A DNA stretch of 64,000 nt from Geomonas edaphica (GTDB lineage Bacteria; Desulfobacterota; Desulfuromonadia; Geobacterales; Geobacteraceae): assembly GCF_004917075.1 (NCBI RefSeq), contig NZ_SSYB01000005.1, positions 124,001 to 188,000 of the forward strand. Direction: 5' to 3'. This document shows positions 1 through 9,439 of the stretch, piece after piece. The notes under the pieces were generated by a model, which was not told the DNA's origin, made no database searches, and worked only from the letters and a program-made list of their open reading frames with translations. Both the position numbers and the translations under genes were made by a program. Each line of letters opens with the position of its first letter. The first letter of the stretch is position 1.

Positions 1-782
1 CCCTGGGGCTTCTGACCGCGGGGGTCGCACACGAACTCAACAACCCACTTAACTTCATCGCCGCCAGCGTACAGGGGCTGAAAAAGACCGTGGCGCCGAT
101 CGACGAGTTGATGGCGCTCTGCCAGGCCCTACCGGGCGGGGTATGCGATGAGGTGATCGGCCGCATCGAGACGTGGTGCCGGGACAACGAGCTTGGTGAA
201 CTGCGCGAGAGCATGAATGAGCTCGTGAACAACGCCTGTTACGGCGCGAACCGGGCCGCCGAGATCGTGAGCAGCCTGAGGATCTTCTCCCGCATGGACG
301 AGGCGGAGCGAAAGAGCGTGAACCTGCACGAGTGCCTCGACGCCGCCCTGCTGCTTTTGAACGGCTCCTACAAGGACCGCATCCGCATCGAACGGCACTA
401 CGACGATCTCCCCCCATGGCTGTGCCAGCCCGGCAGGCTGAACCAGGTGTTCATGAATTTGCTGGCAAACGCCGTTGACGCGATCCTTGCCAAACCGGAA
501 AAAGTTGACGCGACCATCCGCGTCAGCACCCGGATGGAGGAGCGTGACGGACGTTGCTGCGCCGTGGTGGAGATCGCGGACAGCGGGACAGGCATGACGG
601 ACGAGGTGCGCAAGCACCTGTTCGAACCGTTCTTCACCACCAAGGAAGTCGGCAAGGGGGTCGGCCTCGGGCTTTCCATCTCGCACGGCATCGTCCGCGA
701 CCACCAGGGCGTTATCGAGGTGGAGAGCCGCGCCGGGCAGGGGAGCGCATTCCGCGTGATCCTGCCGCAGCTCGAAACCTGA
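1..782 (+). CDS. Sensor histidine kinase, C-terminal part (5' end outside window)
   Basis: The reading frame is open from the first base, so only the C-terminal part of the kinase is seen. The H-box (GVAHELNNPLNF) lies at about bases 24-59 and carries the phospho-accepting histidine. An HATPase_c domain follows: N-box around FMNLLANAVDA, G1 around DSGTGM, an FEPFFTTK segment and a GLGLSISHGIV G2 box. The protein ends soon after the ATPase domain, with no receiver domain. It lies 13 bases upstream of a hybrid kinase that begins with a receiver domain, which is the natural phosphotransfer partner and probably in the same operon. The input domain is unknown because the N-terminus is missing. Confidence 0.9.
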   Translation, partial: LGLLTAGVAHELNNPLNFIAASVQGLKKTVAPIDELMALCQALPGGVCDEVIGRIETWCRDNELGELRESMNELVNNACYGANRAAEIVSSLRIFSRMDEAERKSVNLHECLDAALLLLNGSYKDRIRIERHYDDLPPWLCQPGRLNQVFMNLLANAVDAILAKPEKVDATIRVSTRMEERDGRCCAVVEIADSGTGMTDEVRKHLFEPFFTTKEVGKGVGLGLSISHGIVRDHQGVIEVESRAGQGSAFRVILPQLET

Positions 783-795
783 GAAAGGAGCCGCC

Positions 796-3075
796 ATGAG
801 CGAAAAACCTCCTGCAGCCAAACCGAGACTCCTCTACGTCGACGACGAACGGCCGAATCTCGTGGCGCTGCGTGCTCTTTTGCGCGACACCTACGAGGTG
901 TTCATCGCCGAGACCACCGACGAGGCGTTCGCGCTCCTTTCCGGGCACGACATCCCCCTTGTGGTTTCCGACCAGCGCATGCCGGGCATGACGGGGACCG
1001 AGTTCCTGGAGAAGGTCGCGGCGGCCTATCCGGACTGCATCCGCATGATCCTCACCGGGTATTCGGACATCGACGCCGTCATCAACGCCATCAACCGCAG
1101 CCAGATCTACTACTACTTCAAGAAGCCGTGGAACGAGACCGAGATCCGCCTGACGCTCTCCAACGCGCTGGAATCGATCATGACGCAGCGCCGGCTGGTG
1201 GAGAGCGAGCGGCGCTTCCGGAGCACCTTTGAGCAGGCGGGGCTTGGGCTTGCGCACCTCGAACTGGAGGGGCGCGTGCTGCGGGCGAACGGCAAACTGC
1301 AGGAATTCCTGGGGGCAACGGAAGCTGAGCTCCTGGGAACGCAACTGAGCGACTGGTTGCCCGGGTTCGACCCGACCGAACCGCTCGGCCACCCCGGGCA
1401 GCTCGTGGTCCGGGAGGCCCCGGTGGCGACGCCGCAGGGGGAACGCTGGAGCCGGCTCACCTCCTCGGTTTCGCTCGACGGTCAGGGAAAGCCGGATTAC
1501 CTGATCACCCTCGTCGACGACCTCACGGAGCGCCGGCAGACCGAGGAGCTGGTACTGAAGCTGTATCACGTCGTGGAGCAGAGCCCGCTTTCCATCCGCA
1601 TCACGGCGAAGAACGGGGTCGTCGAGTTCGTGAACCCGAGCTTCACACGGATGAGCGGCTATACGGCGGAGGAGATGGTAGGGAAGCAGGCGGACCTCCT
1701 GCTGTCGGAGCAGGCCCAGGAGGCGGACCACCAGACCCTCTGGGATTGCATCACATCGGGGACGGTCTGGCAGGGAGAGATGCCGAGCCGCGCCAAGGAC
1801 GGCCGGCTTCTCTGGACGCGCGTCACCGTTTCGCCGGTCCGCACCAGGGACGGGGTCGTCACCCACTACGTGACCATCAAGGAAGACATAACGGAGCGGC
1901 ACCGGCTGGAGGAGCAGCTGCTGCAATCGCAGAAGATGGAGGCGATCGGGCAGCTCGCAGGGGGCGTGGCCCACGATTTCAACAACATCCTTATGGTCAT
2001 AATGGGGTACGGCGCCATGCTGAAAGGGGACAGCCTCCTCGCTCCCGAGCAGAAGGAGAAGGTCGAACACATCCTCGAGTACGCCGACCGGGCCGCCCAG
2101 CTCACCTCAAGCCTGCTCGCCTTCAGCCGCAAGCAGGTGATGAGGCTGCAGCCTGCCAACCTGAACGACATCATCCTGCAGGTGCAGAAGTTCCTGGCGC
2201 GGGTCATCGGGGAGGATGTCCAGCTCAGATCAGCGGTAAGCGCAGAGCCGTTGCCGGTCAGGGTCGACAGCGGCCAGATCGACCAGGTCCTGATGAACCT
2301 GGTCACCAACGCCCGCGACGCCATGCCGGGGGGCGGCGTGGTGACCATCGAGACCCACCGGCAGATGATCGAGGAGTGCGGCGCATCGACCGGCGAGCAC
2401 CCCGCGCCCGGTCCTTACGCGGTCGTTTCCGTCTCGGACACCGGGGTCGGGATGGACGAGACAACGAGGACCAGGATCTTCGAGCCCTTCTTCACCACCA
2501 AGGAGCCCGGCAAGGGGACCGGCCTCGGCATGTCCATCGTGTACGGCATCATCAAGCAGCATAACGGGTTCATCAACGTGTACAGCGAACCGGAAGTAGG
2601 GACCACCTTCAGGATCTACCTGCCGCTGTACCGGATCGGAGGGGCTGCCGAGGAAAGCGTCGCGGCACCTGATGCTCCCGGCCGGGGAACGGAAACGATC
2701 ATGGTAGTGGAGGACGAGCCCTCACTGCGTCAGCTCCTGGACAGCATCCTCACTGAGCACGGGTATCGGGTCATCCTGGCGCAGGACGGGGAGGATGCCA
2801 TCGAGAAGTTTCAGGGGACGCCGCCGGGAACCATCGCGCTGGTGCTTATGGACCTCATCATGCCCAGGATGAACGGCAAGGAGGCCTGTGAGGAGATCAG
2901 GAAGGTCGACCCGTCGATGCGCGTGGCGTTCACGAGCGGCTACACCAGGGAATTCATCGACATCCGCGACGCCCTGGCCGAGGATACCGAGCTCATCATG
3001 AAGCCGGTTCAGCCTACGGAGTTGCTGCGGAAGGTACGGGACCTTCTCGACCGCTCCCCCGCACCGGCCGCATAA
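796..3075 (+). CDS. Hybrid histidine kinase REC-PAS-PAS-HisKA-HATPase-REC
   Basis: A 759-residue cytoplasmic protein with no membrane segment. The N-terminal receiver domain (about residues 11-125) has the acidic pair D16/D17 and acceptor D59 in SDQRMPGMTG. Two PAS domains follow (about 140-250 and 257-375). The HisKA domain has H393 in [11 protein letters not shown], then HATPase_c with an [17 protein letters not shown] segment. A second receiver (about 635-755) has acceptor D686 in LMDLIMPRMNG. A Shine-Dalgarno-like AAAGGAG sits just before the ATG. The upstream kinase (ending at 782) probably phosphorylates the first receiver, making a multi-step relay. The signal and final output are not evident because no DNA-binding domain is present. 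Confidence 0.93.
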   Translation: MSEKPPAAKPRLLYVDDERPNLVALRALLRDTYEVFIAETTDEAFALLSGHDIPLVVSDQRMPGMTGTEFLEKVAAAYPDCIRMILTGYSDIDAVINAINRSQIYYYFKKPWNETEIRLTLSNALESIMTQRRLVESERRFRSTFEQAGLGLAHLELEGRVLRANGKLQEFLGATEAELLGTQLSDWLPGFDPTEPLGHPGQLVVREAPVATPQGERWSRLTSSVSLDGQGKPDYLITLVDDLTERRQTEELVLKLYHVVEQSPLSIRITAKNGVVEFVNPSFTRMSGYTAEEMVGKQADLLLSEQAQEADHQTLWDCITSGTVWQGEMPSRAKDGRLLWTRVTVSPVRTRDGVVTHYVTIKEDITERHRLEEQLLQSQKMEAIGQLAGGVAHDFNNILMVIMGYGAMLKGDSLLAPEQKEKVEHILEYADRAAQLTSSLLAFSRKQVMRLQPANLNDIILQVQKFLARVIGEDVQLRSAVSAEPLPVRVDSGQIDQVLMNLVTNARDAMPGGGVVTIETHRQMIEECGASTGEHPAPGPYAVVSVSDTGVGMDETTRTRIFEPFFTTKEPGKGTGLGMSIVYGIIKQHNGFINVYSEPEVGTTFRIYLPLYRIGGAAEESVAAPDAPGRGTETIMVVEDEPSLRQLLDSILTEHGYRVILAQDGEDAIEKFQGTPPGTIALVLMDLIMPRMNGKEACEEIRKVDPSMRVAFTSGYTREFIDIRDALAEDTELIMKPVQPTELLRKVRDLLDRSPAPAA

Positions 3076-3506
3076 AGCACGTGTGAGTCAGTCTCGAAGC
3101 AGTGAGCTTGGCATCACGTTCCCCCCTTTGCGAAGGTTCTTCAGGAAATTCCGGGGACGCATCTATGTTTTAGTCTCGAAGCAGTGAGCTTGGCATCACG
3201 TTCCCCCCTTTGCGAAGGGGGGCAAGGGGGGATTTGTCTTGGTCTGACCATGCAAACACCTGCTGTCGCTGCGATCACGAACGCTGCAACAGCAAAGGAC
3301 AGAAAACAAACAACCTGTCGGTGAGTAAAGCGACTCCGTTCAACCGATAGAACCAGAGGATGAAAAGCAAATCCCCCCCGTCCCCCCTTCGCAAAGGGGG
3401 GAGCGTCAGGGCCAAGTGCAGAGCTTCTTAGGCAATTGAACTTCGTGTCCCCTCTCCCCATGCAGGGTGAGGGCGTTGCTACCCGGTCATGTCGCGCCGC
3501 ACCCCG
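3076..3506. repeat. Intergenic repeat element, family A (palindromic doublet), with a partial tandem copy
   Basis: No gene is seen here. A segment of about 45 bases beginning GTCTCGAAGCAGTGAGC occurs at 3091-3135 and again, identical, at 3173-3218. The second copy runs into a palindromic core (CCCCCCTTTGCGAAGGGGGG) followed by CAAGGGGGGATTTG. An inverted counterpart lies at about 3367-3430 (CAAATCCCCCCCGTCC, then CCCCCCTTCGCAAAGGGGGG), so bases 3173-3430 form a doublet with long imperfect terminal inverted repeats around about 130 bases of unique sequence. A shorter relative lies at 21780-21928 in the opposite orientation. The type resembles REP/BIME or MITE repeats. Any role in transcript ends between the convergent kinases is inference. 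Confidence 0.8.
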
Positions 3507-6380
3507 TCAGTGTGCCAGCAACTGGGCGATCTTTTCGTGGAGCTGCCGGGAGTCGAGCGGCTTCGAGATGTAGTGCATCCCCTCCTCCACGATGCCGCGC
3601 TGGGCGACGATGTCGGCGGTGTAGCCGGACATGAAGAGGACCCTTATCCCGGGGCGGATCCCCCTGATACGCTCGGCCATCTCCCTGCCGTTCATCCCCG
3701 GCATCACCACGTCGGTCAGGACCATGTCGATCTCACCCCCCTGCATGCAGATGTCGATGGCGCTTTCCGGTGTCCCCGCCTGGATCACCGTGTACCCCAT
3801 CTCCTCAAGCATCAGCGTCGTCGTGCAAAGGAGCATCTCCTCGTCCTCGACGAGCAGGATGGTGCCGCTGCCGCTTTTCGGCAGGGCGTCGTCGGCCTCC
3901 TCCTCGCGCGCCTCCTCGTGGTGACGCGGCAGGTAGATGTTGAACACGGTCCCCTGTCCCGGCTCGCTGTAGACGTTGATGAACCCGTTGTTCTGGGTGA
4001 CGATGCCGTACACCGTGGCGAGCCCGAGGCCGGTGCCGACCCCCACCCCCTTCGTCGTGAAGAACGGCTCGAAGATGTGCTCCCGCGTCTCCCGGTCCAT
4101 CCCGGTGCCGGTGTCGCTCACGGTGACCTTCACGTAGTCGCCGGGGACGCAGCCTGCGTGGTGGCGGCAGTAATCCGTGTTGAGGCGGATGTTGGCGGTA
4201 TCGATGTTCAGGTTGCCGCCGTCAGGCATGGCGTCTCGGGAATTGGCCGAGAGGTTCATGAGGATCTGGTCGACCTGCGAGGGATCGATGAGAACGGTCC
4301 AAAGGGGCGTCGCCGGCTTGAAGGTGAGCTTCACGTCCTCGCCGATCAGGCGGCAGAGCATGCTCTCCGCGGCGAGGATCTGGCTGTTCAGGTTCACCGG
4401 TTTTGGGGATACGATCTCCTTGCGCGAGAAGGCAAGCAACTGCCGCGTGATCTCGCTGGAGCGCTGCGCCGCCTTCAGGATGTGGTCGAGGAACTTCTGC
4501 TCTGGGGCGTCGTCGGGGATGCGGTGCCGGCAAAGCTCTGCGGCGCCGATGATGACGCCGAGCATGTTGTTGAAGTCGTGGGCGACGCCACCGGCGAGTC
4601 TCCCGACCGATTCCATTTTCTGGGACTGCCTTAACTGCTCCTCGAGCTTCTTGTGCTCGGTCACGTCGCGCCAGATGCAGTAGTAGACCTGGCGGTCCTG
4701 GATGTTGACGATCTGCGCGTTGACCTCGACGTTTCTGAGTTCACCGCTCTTAGTGCGCTGCACCGTCTCGAAACTCCCACGTCCCTCCCTGACGATCCCC
4801 CCTATCCGCTCGTGCGTCTCTTCCTGTGTCTCCTGCGCCTCCACGTCGAAGATGGAGAGCTCCGCGAACTCGTCCCGGCTGTAGCCCAACTGTCTGCATA
4901 CCGCGTCGTTGAAGTTGAGAAAACGCGCCGTCTCCGGGTCGATGATGACGATACCGTCGGGGGACTGCTCGAGGAGGAGCCGGTTCAGATTCGACTCTTC
5001 CTCGATGGCCCGCTCCATCTGCTTGCGCTCCGTGATGTCGGTGATGACGGCGATGCGGCAGGTGCGCCCCTTGTAGACGATGTCGTGCGAGGTGACCACG
5101 ATGGGGAAGACCGAGCCGTCTTTTTTGCGGTGGTGCCACTCCCCCACGTAGGTATGCCCGGTGAGCTTCGCGGCGACATCGGTGATCCTGCGCTTCTCGT
5201 AATCCGGGTAGAGGTCGGTCAGGTGGAGTGCCAGCGCCTCTTCGCGCGCGTAGCCGTAGGCGAGGGCGAACGCCTCGTTCACCGCGACCATCTCCATGCT
5301 CCCGCGCTCGTAGATCAGCATGGGCGCCGGGTTGTGCTCGAAGAGGTCGCGGTACCTCTGCTCGCTCGCGCGCAGGTCCGCCTCGGCCTCCTTGCGGGCC
5401 GCCTCCTCCTTGAAGATCAGCATGGCGCGGACGATGCAGCCGGAGACGGCGATGCCGGCCGCCAGAAGGAAGGCGAGCAGCGCGATCAGGCGGTTTCGGT
5501 ACGAGGTGAGGGAGGCGAGGATCTCCTTTTCGGAGGAGGTGACCGCGATGGACCAGAAGGTGTTGCCGAGCGCCACCGGGTAGTAGACCGCGAGCTGTTT
5601 TGTCGGCTTGCTGTCCCGCGCGTCCACTCTGGCGCTGTAGCTCCCTGTGCCTGCGCCCCCCTTCAGCATCTCCCGCGCGACAGCTCTGCGGCTCGGGAAC
5701 TCCCGGGCGTTCTCGAAGACGTTTCTGCCGCTGTGCCCGGCCACGGGGCAGTACAGCTCGGTGCCATCGCGGCTGACCACCCAGGCGTACCCGGTCTTGC
5801 CGATCTTGATCACGTCGAAGTAGCGGTGCGCGAGGTTCTGGAAGTTGATGACGATGGCGATGCTCCCCTTGAAGCGTGCCTCGTCGAAAACCGGGACATG
5901 GAGGGCTACCGCGTCGTATCCCTGCACCGCCCGGAATACGTCGCTCACCACCGGCTGGTGCGTTCGCATAAGTTCGCGGATGTGCTTCTGGTCCGCGATG
6001 TTTTTCCCCTCCGCTTCCCGCTGCGGAACGGTGAAGAGAATGACCCCGTTTTCGTCCACACGGGTGAAGGATCGGATCTGCTCCTTGTGGGCATCGTAGA
6101 AGAATTCCATCTGCTGCCGCCCCTGAGCGTCGAGAACGGCGATCTCCTTCATCCGTGCCAGGGAGCTGAGGATCCCGGTCCAGGTGGCGAAATATTCCTC
6201 GATACCCTGGGCCGCCTGCCTGGCATGGATCATCTGCTCGTCATGCAGCCTGGAGATGGCCGCATCCTTCGCCTTGTCATAGGAGAGGGTGAAGATGAGC
6301 CCGCACACGATTGTGGCGACGACGACCAGCAGGGCGAGCGCCCTTTTCTGTATGTACCTCTGCATCATAGTGAAGACCAT
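3507..6380 (-). CDS. Membrane hybrid histidine kinase, Cache-PAS-PAS-HisKA-HATPase-REC
   Basis: 957 residues. An N-terminal membrane helix (about 12-32) and a second near 285-305 bracket a periplasmic region of Cache type (ending [12 protein letters not shown]), so the sensor domain lies outside the inner membrane. Two PAS domains follow (about 335-450 and 460-575), then HisKA with H601 in [11 protein letters not shown], HATPase_c with [18 protein letters not shown], and a C-terminal receiver with acceptor D890 in [14 protein letters not shown] codons at 6380, 6368 and 6365 are all possible starts and none has a clear Shine-Dalgarno sequence; the first is used. It converges on the hybrid kinase ending at 3075. 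The ligand is unknown, although Cache domains usually bind small organic acids or amino acids. Confidence 0.9.
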   Translation of the reverse strand: MVFTMMQRYIQKRALALLVVVATIVCGLIFTLSYDKAKDAAISRLHDEQMIHARQAAQGIEEYFATWTGILSSLARMKEIAVLDAQGRQQMEFFYDAHKEQIRSFTRVDENGVILFTVPQREAEGKNIADQKHIRELMRTHQPVVSDVFRAVQGYDAVALHVPVFDEARFKGSIAIVINFQNLAHRYFDVIKIGKTGYAWVVSRDGTELYCPVAGHSGRNVFENAREFPSRRAVAREMLKGGAGTGSYSARVDARDSKPTKQLAVYYPVALGNTFWSIAVTSSEKEILASLTSYRNRLIALLAFLLAAGIAVSGCIVRAMLIFKEEAARKEAEADLRASEQRYRDLFEHNPAPMLIYERGSMEMVAVNEAFALAYGYAREEALALHLTDLYPDYEKRRITDVAAKLTGHTYVGEWHHRKKDGSVFPIVVTSHDIVYKGRTCRIAVITDITERKQMERAIEEESNLNRLLLEQSPDGIVIIDPETARFLNFNDAVCRQLGYSRDEFAELSIFDVEAQETQEETHERIGGIVREGRGSFETVQRTKSGELRNVEVNAQIVNIQDRQVYYCIWRDVTEHKKLEEQLRQSQKMESVGRLAGGVAHDFNNMLGVIIGAAELCRHRIPDDAPEQKFLDHILKAAQRSSEITRQLLAFSRKEIVSPKPVNLNSQILAAESMLCRLIGEDVKLTFKPATPLWTVLIDPSQVDQILMNLSANSRDAMPDGGNLNIDTANIRLNTDYCRHHAGCVPGDYVKVTVSDTGTGMDRETREHIFEPFFTTKGVGVGTGLGLATVYGIVTQNNGFINVYSEPGQGTVFNIYLPRHHEEAREEEADDALPKSGSGTILLVEDEEMLLCTTTLMLEEMGYTVIQAGTPESAIDICMQGGEIDMVLTDVVMPGMNGREMAERIRGIRPGIRVLFMSGYTADIVAQRGIVEEGMHYISKPLDSRQLHEKIAQLLAH

Positions 6381-6570
6381 GGCCGCTTTATGGGCGGGGT
6401 ATTTTGCGGTGCACCGCTACATCACTCTTATCGACCGTTGCACGGGAAACTGTGAGGGAAAAAACGAACCGGAGGGGGAGCCGGCACTGTTTGAACGCGG
6501 TGCCATTGCAAAAGCGAGTGCCGCCGATACAATTCGTTGGCGTTTTTTAATCAATTGAGAGGAGGCGCCT

Positions 6571-8070
6571 ATGAAAAGCTACCAGGAGATCGCCGCCTTT
6601 GTCGTCGCGGTTGCCACCGCCTTTTTCTACCTGCTGTGGTTCTTCCTCCCCCCCGTCCGCCTGGTCTGGCGCTGCCTCTCCACCGAGGAAAACCTCCCCG
6701 TCATGAACACGCTGAAGGCGTGCTGGGACTCGGCCTGGCCCTTCAAGCCGGCGATGTTCAGAAGGCAGATGCGCCTTTGGCTTGAGCTCCGGCTTTTGCA
6801 CCCGAAGCCGCGCAAGGAGCCCACCTGGTATCTCGACGCCAAAACCAAGAGGTACCAGCTGCAGTTCGACGATGAGGCCTACCGCCGCGAGCTCGCCGAG
6901 TGGCGGCGGGCGAACCGGGCCAAGTTCGGCGCCTTGAAGATCAAGGAGCGCGAGCCGGTGATCGAGGTGGTGGATGTCTTCCGGTTGAACGATGAAAGCA
7001 CCAAGAACGGGATCAAGCAGTACCTGCTCGCCGTGTCGCAACTGCGCCTATCGCTCGACGAGGAGGCCTCCTTTCTCTGCAGCGTGAAGATCGAGCACGG
7101 CTTTCTTCTGCCTTTGAACCTCCTGGCCGGGCTCATGTCGCGCTTCTCCGACGACTGGGATCCCATCATCTCCTCGTACGACCGGATGTCGCACCGCGGC
7201 TTTTCGGCGCAGCAGATGACCATCTTCAACCTCTGGCTTTTGTGGGGGCCAAGCGTCCCGATCTGCAGTTGCGAACAGTGGCAGGGGCCCATCACGTTGC
7301 AGTACGGCTTCGGCGACGAGAACAATTCGGTGCGCGTAAGGGTAAGGGACGAGAGAAAGGACCAGCTCCTCTCCGACCTGAGAAAAGCGGCGGCGGCGCA
7401 AACCGGCACGGCGCACCCGGCCCTGCACGCGAGCGTAACCGGCAAGCTCTGGCCCCCGAGCAGCTTTTTCCAGGGGGAGATCTGCGGAGCGCAGCAGGAG
7501 CTTTTGAACCCGGACCGCGAGGCCTTCATCCTGGAGTACGAGGGGCACAGCGTGGTGGGGAACCCGGCTAGTTCGCGGCTCTTCTACACCGCTTACGTAT
7601 GGGCGCTCTTCGTGGTGGGGCGGGAGCAGAAACCGGGGACGGAGCAGGTGCGCAGCGAGCCGTGGCTGCACGTGATCCCCTTCTTTGAGCACGGCAACAT
7701 CGTTGATGAGTCGTGCTACGAGATGGCGAAGCTGCAGCTTGCCCAGAAGGTGCTCGAATACGTGCGGGCGAGTGGCCACATCGAGGCGGACCCGAGCCTC
7801 GCGCCGCTAAGACTTTGGTACGTGACCGCCCTGGACGACTCCGGCTGCGGGCGCGGCATCGAGGTCCCGCCGCGGGGCAAAAGCATCAAGGCGACGCTCG
7901 AGGAGTTGCTTTCGGAGAGCGAGCATCGCCCGCTCAGGAAGCGGATCATCACCGACGACGCGTCCTACGCGGCACTCCTGTCGGGGTGCCATCTCTCCAA
8001 GGTGGTCTCAGAACTCTTCGCCGCGATCGAGGGGGACGGTGCTAGGAGAGGGCGCGCACCAGCGCGGTAG
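6571..8070 (+). CDS. Membrane-anchored protein of unknown function
   Basis: 499 residues, family not recognised. The start is supported by a strong GAGAGGAGG eight bases before the ATG. An N-terminal hydrophobic helix (about residues 7-29) should anchor the protein in the inner membrane. The rest is soluble, rich in Trp, Tyr and charged residues, and has several Cys (for example near SVPICSCEQW). No catalytic motif is visible. The 3' end overlaps the 3' end of the convergent DUF4337 gene by 29 bases. Its location beside the magnesium operon does not show a shared role. Confidence 0.75.
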   Translation: MKSYQEIAAFVVAVATAFFYLLWFFLPPVRLVWRCLSTEENLPVMNTLKACWDSAWPFKPAMFRRQMRLWLELRLLHPKPRKEPTWYLDAKTKRYQLQFDDEAYRRELAEWRRANRAKFGALKIKEREPVIEVVDVFRLNDESTKNGIKQYLLAVSQLRLSLDEEASFLCSVKIEHGFLLPLNLLAGLMSRFSDDWDPIISSYDRMSHRGFSAQQMTIFNLWLLWGPSVPICSCEQWQGPITLQYGFGDENNSVRVRVRDERKDQLLSDLRKAAAAQTGTAHPALHASVTGKLWPPSSFFQGEICGAQQELLNPDREAFILEYEGHSVVGNPASSRLFYTAYVWALFVVGREQKPGTEQVRSEPWLHVIPFFEHGNIVDESCYEMAKLQLAQKVLEYVRASGHIEADPSLAPLRLWYVTALDDSGCGRGIEVPPRGKSIKATLEELLSESEHRPLRKRIITDDASYAALLSGCHLSKVVSELFAAIEGDGARRGRAPAR

Positions 8071-8632
8071 GGTGCAGCGGCAGGCCGGCCAAGCCTGCGA
8101 CACCCATGACGATCCCGAACCCCGCGATGGCGAGCGCCAGGTACAGGAGCTTTTTTTTCTGGGTGAGCGAGGCGATGGCGAGCATGGCGAGCGATACCGC
8201 GAGCGTCGCGTCGGAGAGGTCGAACTGGTCGTCACGGTAGTTCAAGTCGTCGTACTGCTTGCCGAGTCCGTTCGCTTGGGCGGCGAGCTTCTCCTCTTCC
8301 ACCTTGTAGCGCGCGATGTTGTCGCCGTACTCCTTCTTCTGCCGCTCGAGCGCGGGAGAGCTCTCCCGCGGCGCCAGCGCGCCGATCGCCACCACCTGGT
8401 TCAGCCCGAGTTCGGCAAGGTGCTGTTTGAGCTTCTTCGCCTGGTATTCGTTCCAGGTGTCCACCTGGTCCGATTTAGCCTGCAGCATCGCCTGGACGAT
8501 GTTGTCGTCCTTCACCTTGGACACCGCCATGAAGACCGAGATGATGGCGACCGCCACGGCGACCTTGTTGTTGAGCGCGTTTCTCTCCTCGGACGAATCG
8601 AGGCGCTGCTGCAGATCGTTTGCTTCCGTCAT
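8042..8632 (-). CDS. DUF4337 family membrane protein
   Basis: 196 residues with the DUF4337 layout: a charged N-terminus, a hydrophobic segment (about 24-41, VAVAVAIISVFMAVSKV), a long charged, probably coiled-coil middle (QAKSDQVDTWNEYQAKKLKQ) and two C-terminal hydrophobic segments (about 140-190). Function is unknown. It starts 13 bases after the EIIA-like gene with AAGGAGAGG before the ATG, so it is the third gene of the mgtA operon and falls under the M-box riboswitch. Its last 29 bases overlap the convergent gene at 6571-8070. A membrane role linked to magnesium transport is inference from context only. Confidence 0.82.
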   Translation of the reverse strand: MTEANDLQQRLDSSEERNALNNKVAVAVAIISVFMAVSKVKDDNIVQAMLQAKSDQVDTWNEYQAKKLKQHLAELGLNQVVAIGALAPRESSPALERQKKEYGDNIARYKVEEEKLAAQANGLGKQYDDLNYRDDQFDLSDATLAVSLAMLAIASLTQKKKLLYLALAIAGFGIVMGVAGLAGLPLHPTALVRALS

Positions 8633-8645
8633 GGCAATCCTCTCC

Positions 8646-9437
8646 TTACTTCCCTCCCGAAGTCCTCAGTGCCAGGCAGTCGATGAGCAGGCGTTCGCCG
8701 GTGAAGGAGGCGTCCTTGCGCTTCACGATGCGCCATCCGCCGACGTTGAAGGAGCTGTGCGCCGTCGCCTCCTCGGCGAGCCCGGGATGCCCCTCGAGGA
8801 GCTCAACGAGCGCCTGGTCGTGTCCGAGTACCACCGGGGAGAGCCCGGTGCCCACGAGGATGGTGACGGGCTCGACGAGCAGGTTCGCGAGGTCCTGGGG
8901 GACCGGCTCCACGGCGGCCGCTTTCCCCTGCAGGCGGATCATCCTGGCGCGGGAGTCGGGGCCGACCGTCCCCCTCGTGGTGCTGATCAGGTCGAGCAGG
9001 TGGTCGCGGATGTCGTTCAGGCTGTCGGCCGCGTTCAGCCGCTCGATCTCCGGGTAGATCTCGAGCGCCTTCGCCAGGAGGGAGATCTCGCGCAGGTAGT
9101 TGCTGCGCTGGTTCTCCGGGACGAGGTACATGGCGATCACCTTCACCGGTTTTCCGTCCGGGGTGCCGTAGTCGATCCCCTTGGGACTCCAGCCGACGAC
9201 GCAGATCAGGTCCTCGTCGAAGGGGACGCGGGCGTCGGGGCAGGCCCACCCCTTGCCGAGGGCGGTCTTCGAGGCCGCCTCCTTGGCGAGGATGAGCCCG
9301 GCCACGTCGGTGTCGGCGGGAAGCGACGGCACCGCCTCCAGGATGTGGGCGAGGAAGCGGAGCGCGTCCTCCTTGTCGTAATCGTCCGGGATCTCGAGGA
9401 GACGCCCTTCCTGTAGTGCGTCGAGCAGGCTGTCCAT
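8646..9437 (-). CDS. PTS EIIA-like protein lacking the phospho-acceptor histidine
   Basis: 263 residues. The N-terminal part (about 1-150) matches the fold pattern of PTS EIIA type 2/PtsN domains: KTALGKGWACPDAR aligns with the family's GxGxAIPHxR active-site segment, and a VPENQRSNYLREISLLAK stretch follows. At the position of the phosphorylated His there is Asp68, so normal phosphotransfer from HPr/NPr should not occur. The C-terminal part (about 160-263) is not assigned. The ATG follows the mgtA stop by two bases, with GGAGG inside the mgtA end, implying translational coupling. A regulatory, non-transporting role on the MgtA ATPase is a reasonable inference, not shown. Confidence 0.8.
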   Translation of the reverse strand: MDSLLDALQEGRLLEIPDDYDKEDALRFLAHILEAVPSLPADTDVAGLILAKEAASKTALGKGWACPDARVPFDEDLICVVGWSPKGIDYGTPDGKPVKVIAMYLVPENQRSNYLREISLLAKALEIYPEIERLNAADSLNDIRDHLLDLISTTRGTVGPDSRARMIRLQGKAAAVEPVPQDLANLLVEPVTILVGTGLSPVVLGHDQALVELLEGHPGLAEEATAHSSFNVGGWRIVKRKDASFTGERLLIDCLALRTSGGK

Positions 9438-9439
9438 GA

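Noticed and set aside
4653-6455. 600-codon plus-strand frame opposite the Cache-type kinase
   Set aside because: Antisense shadow of a clear histidine kinase in GC-rich DNA; product has no domain.
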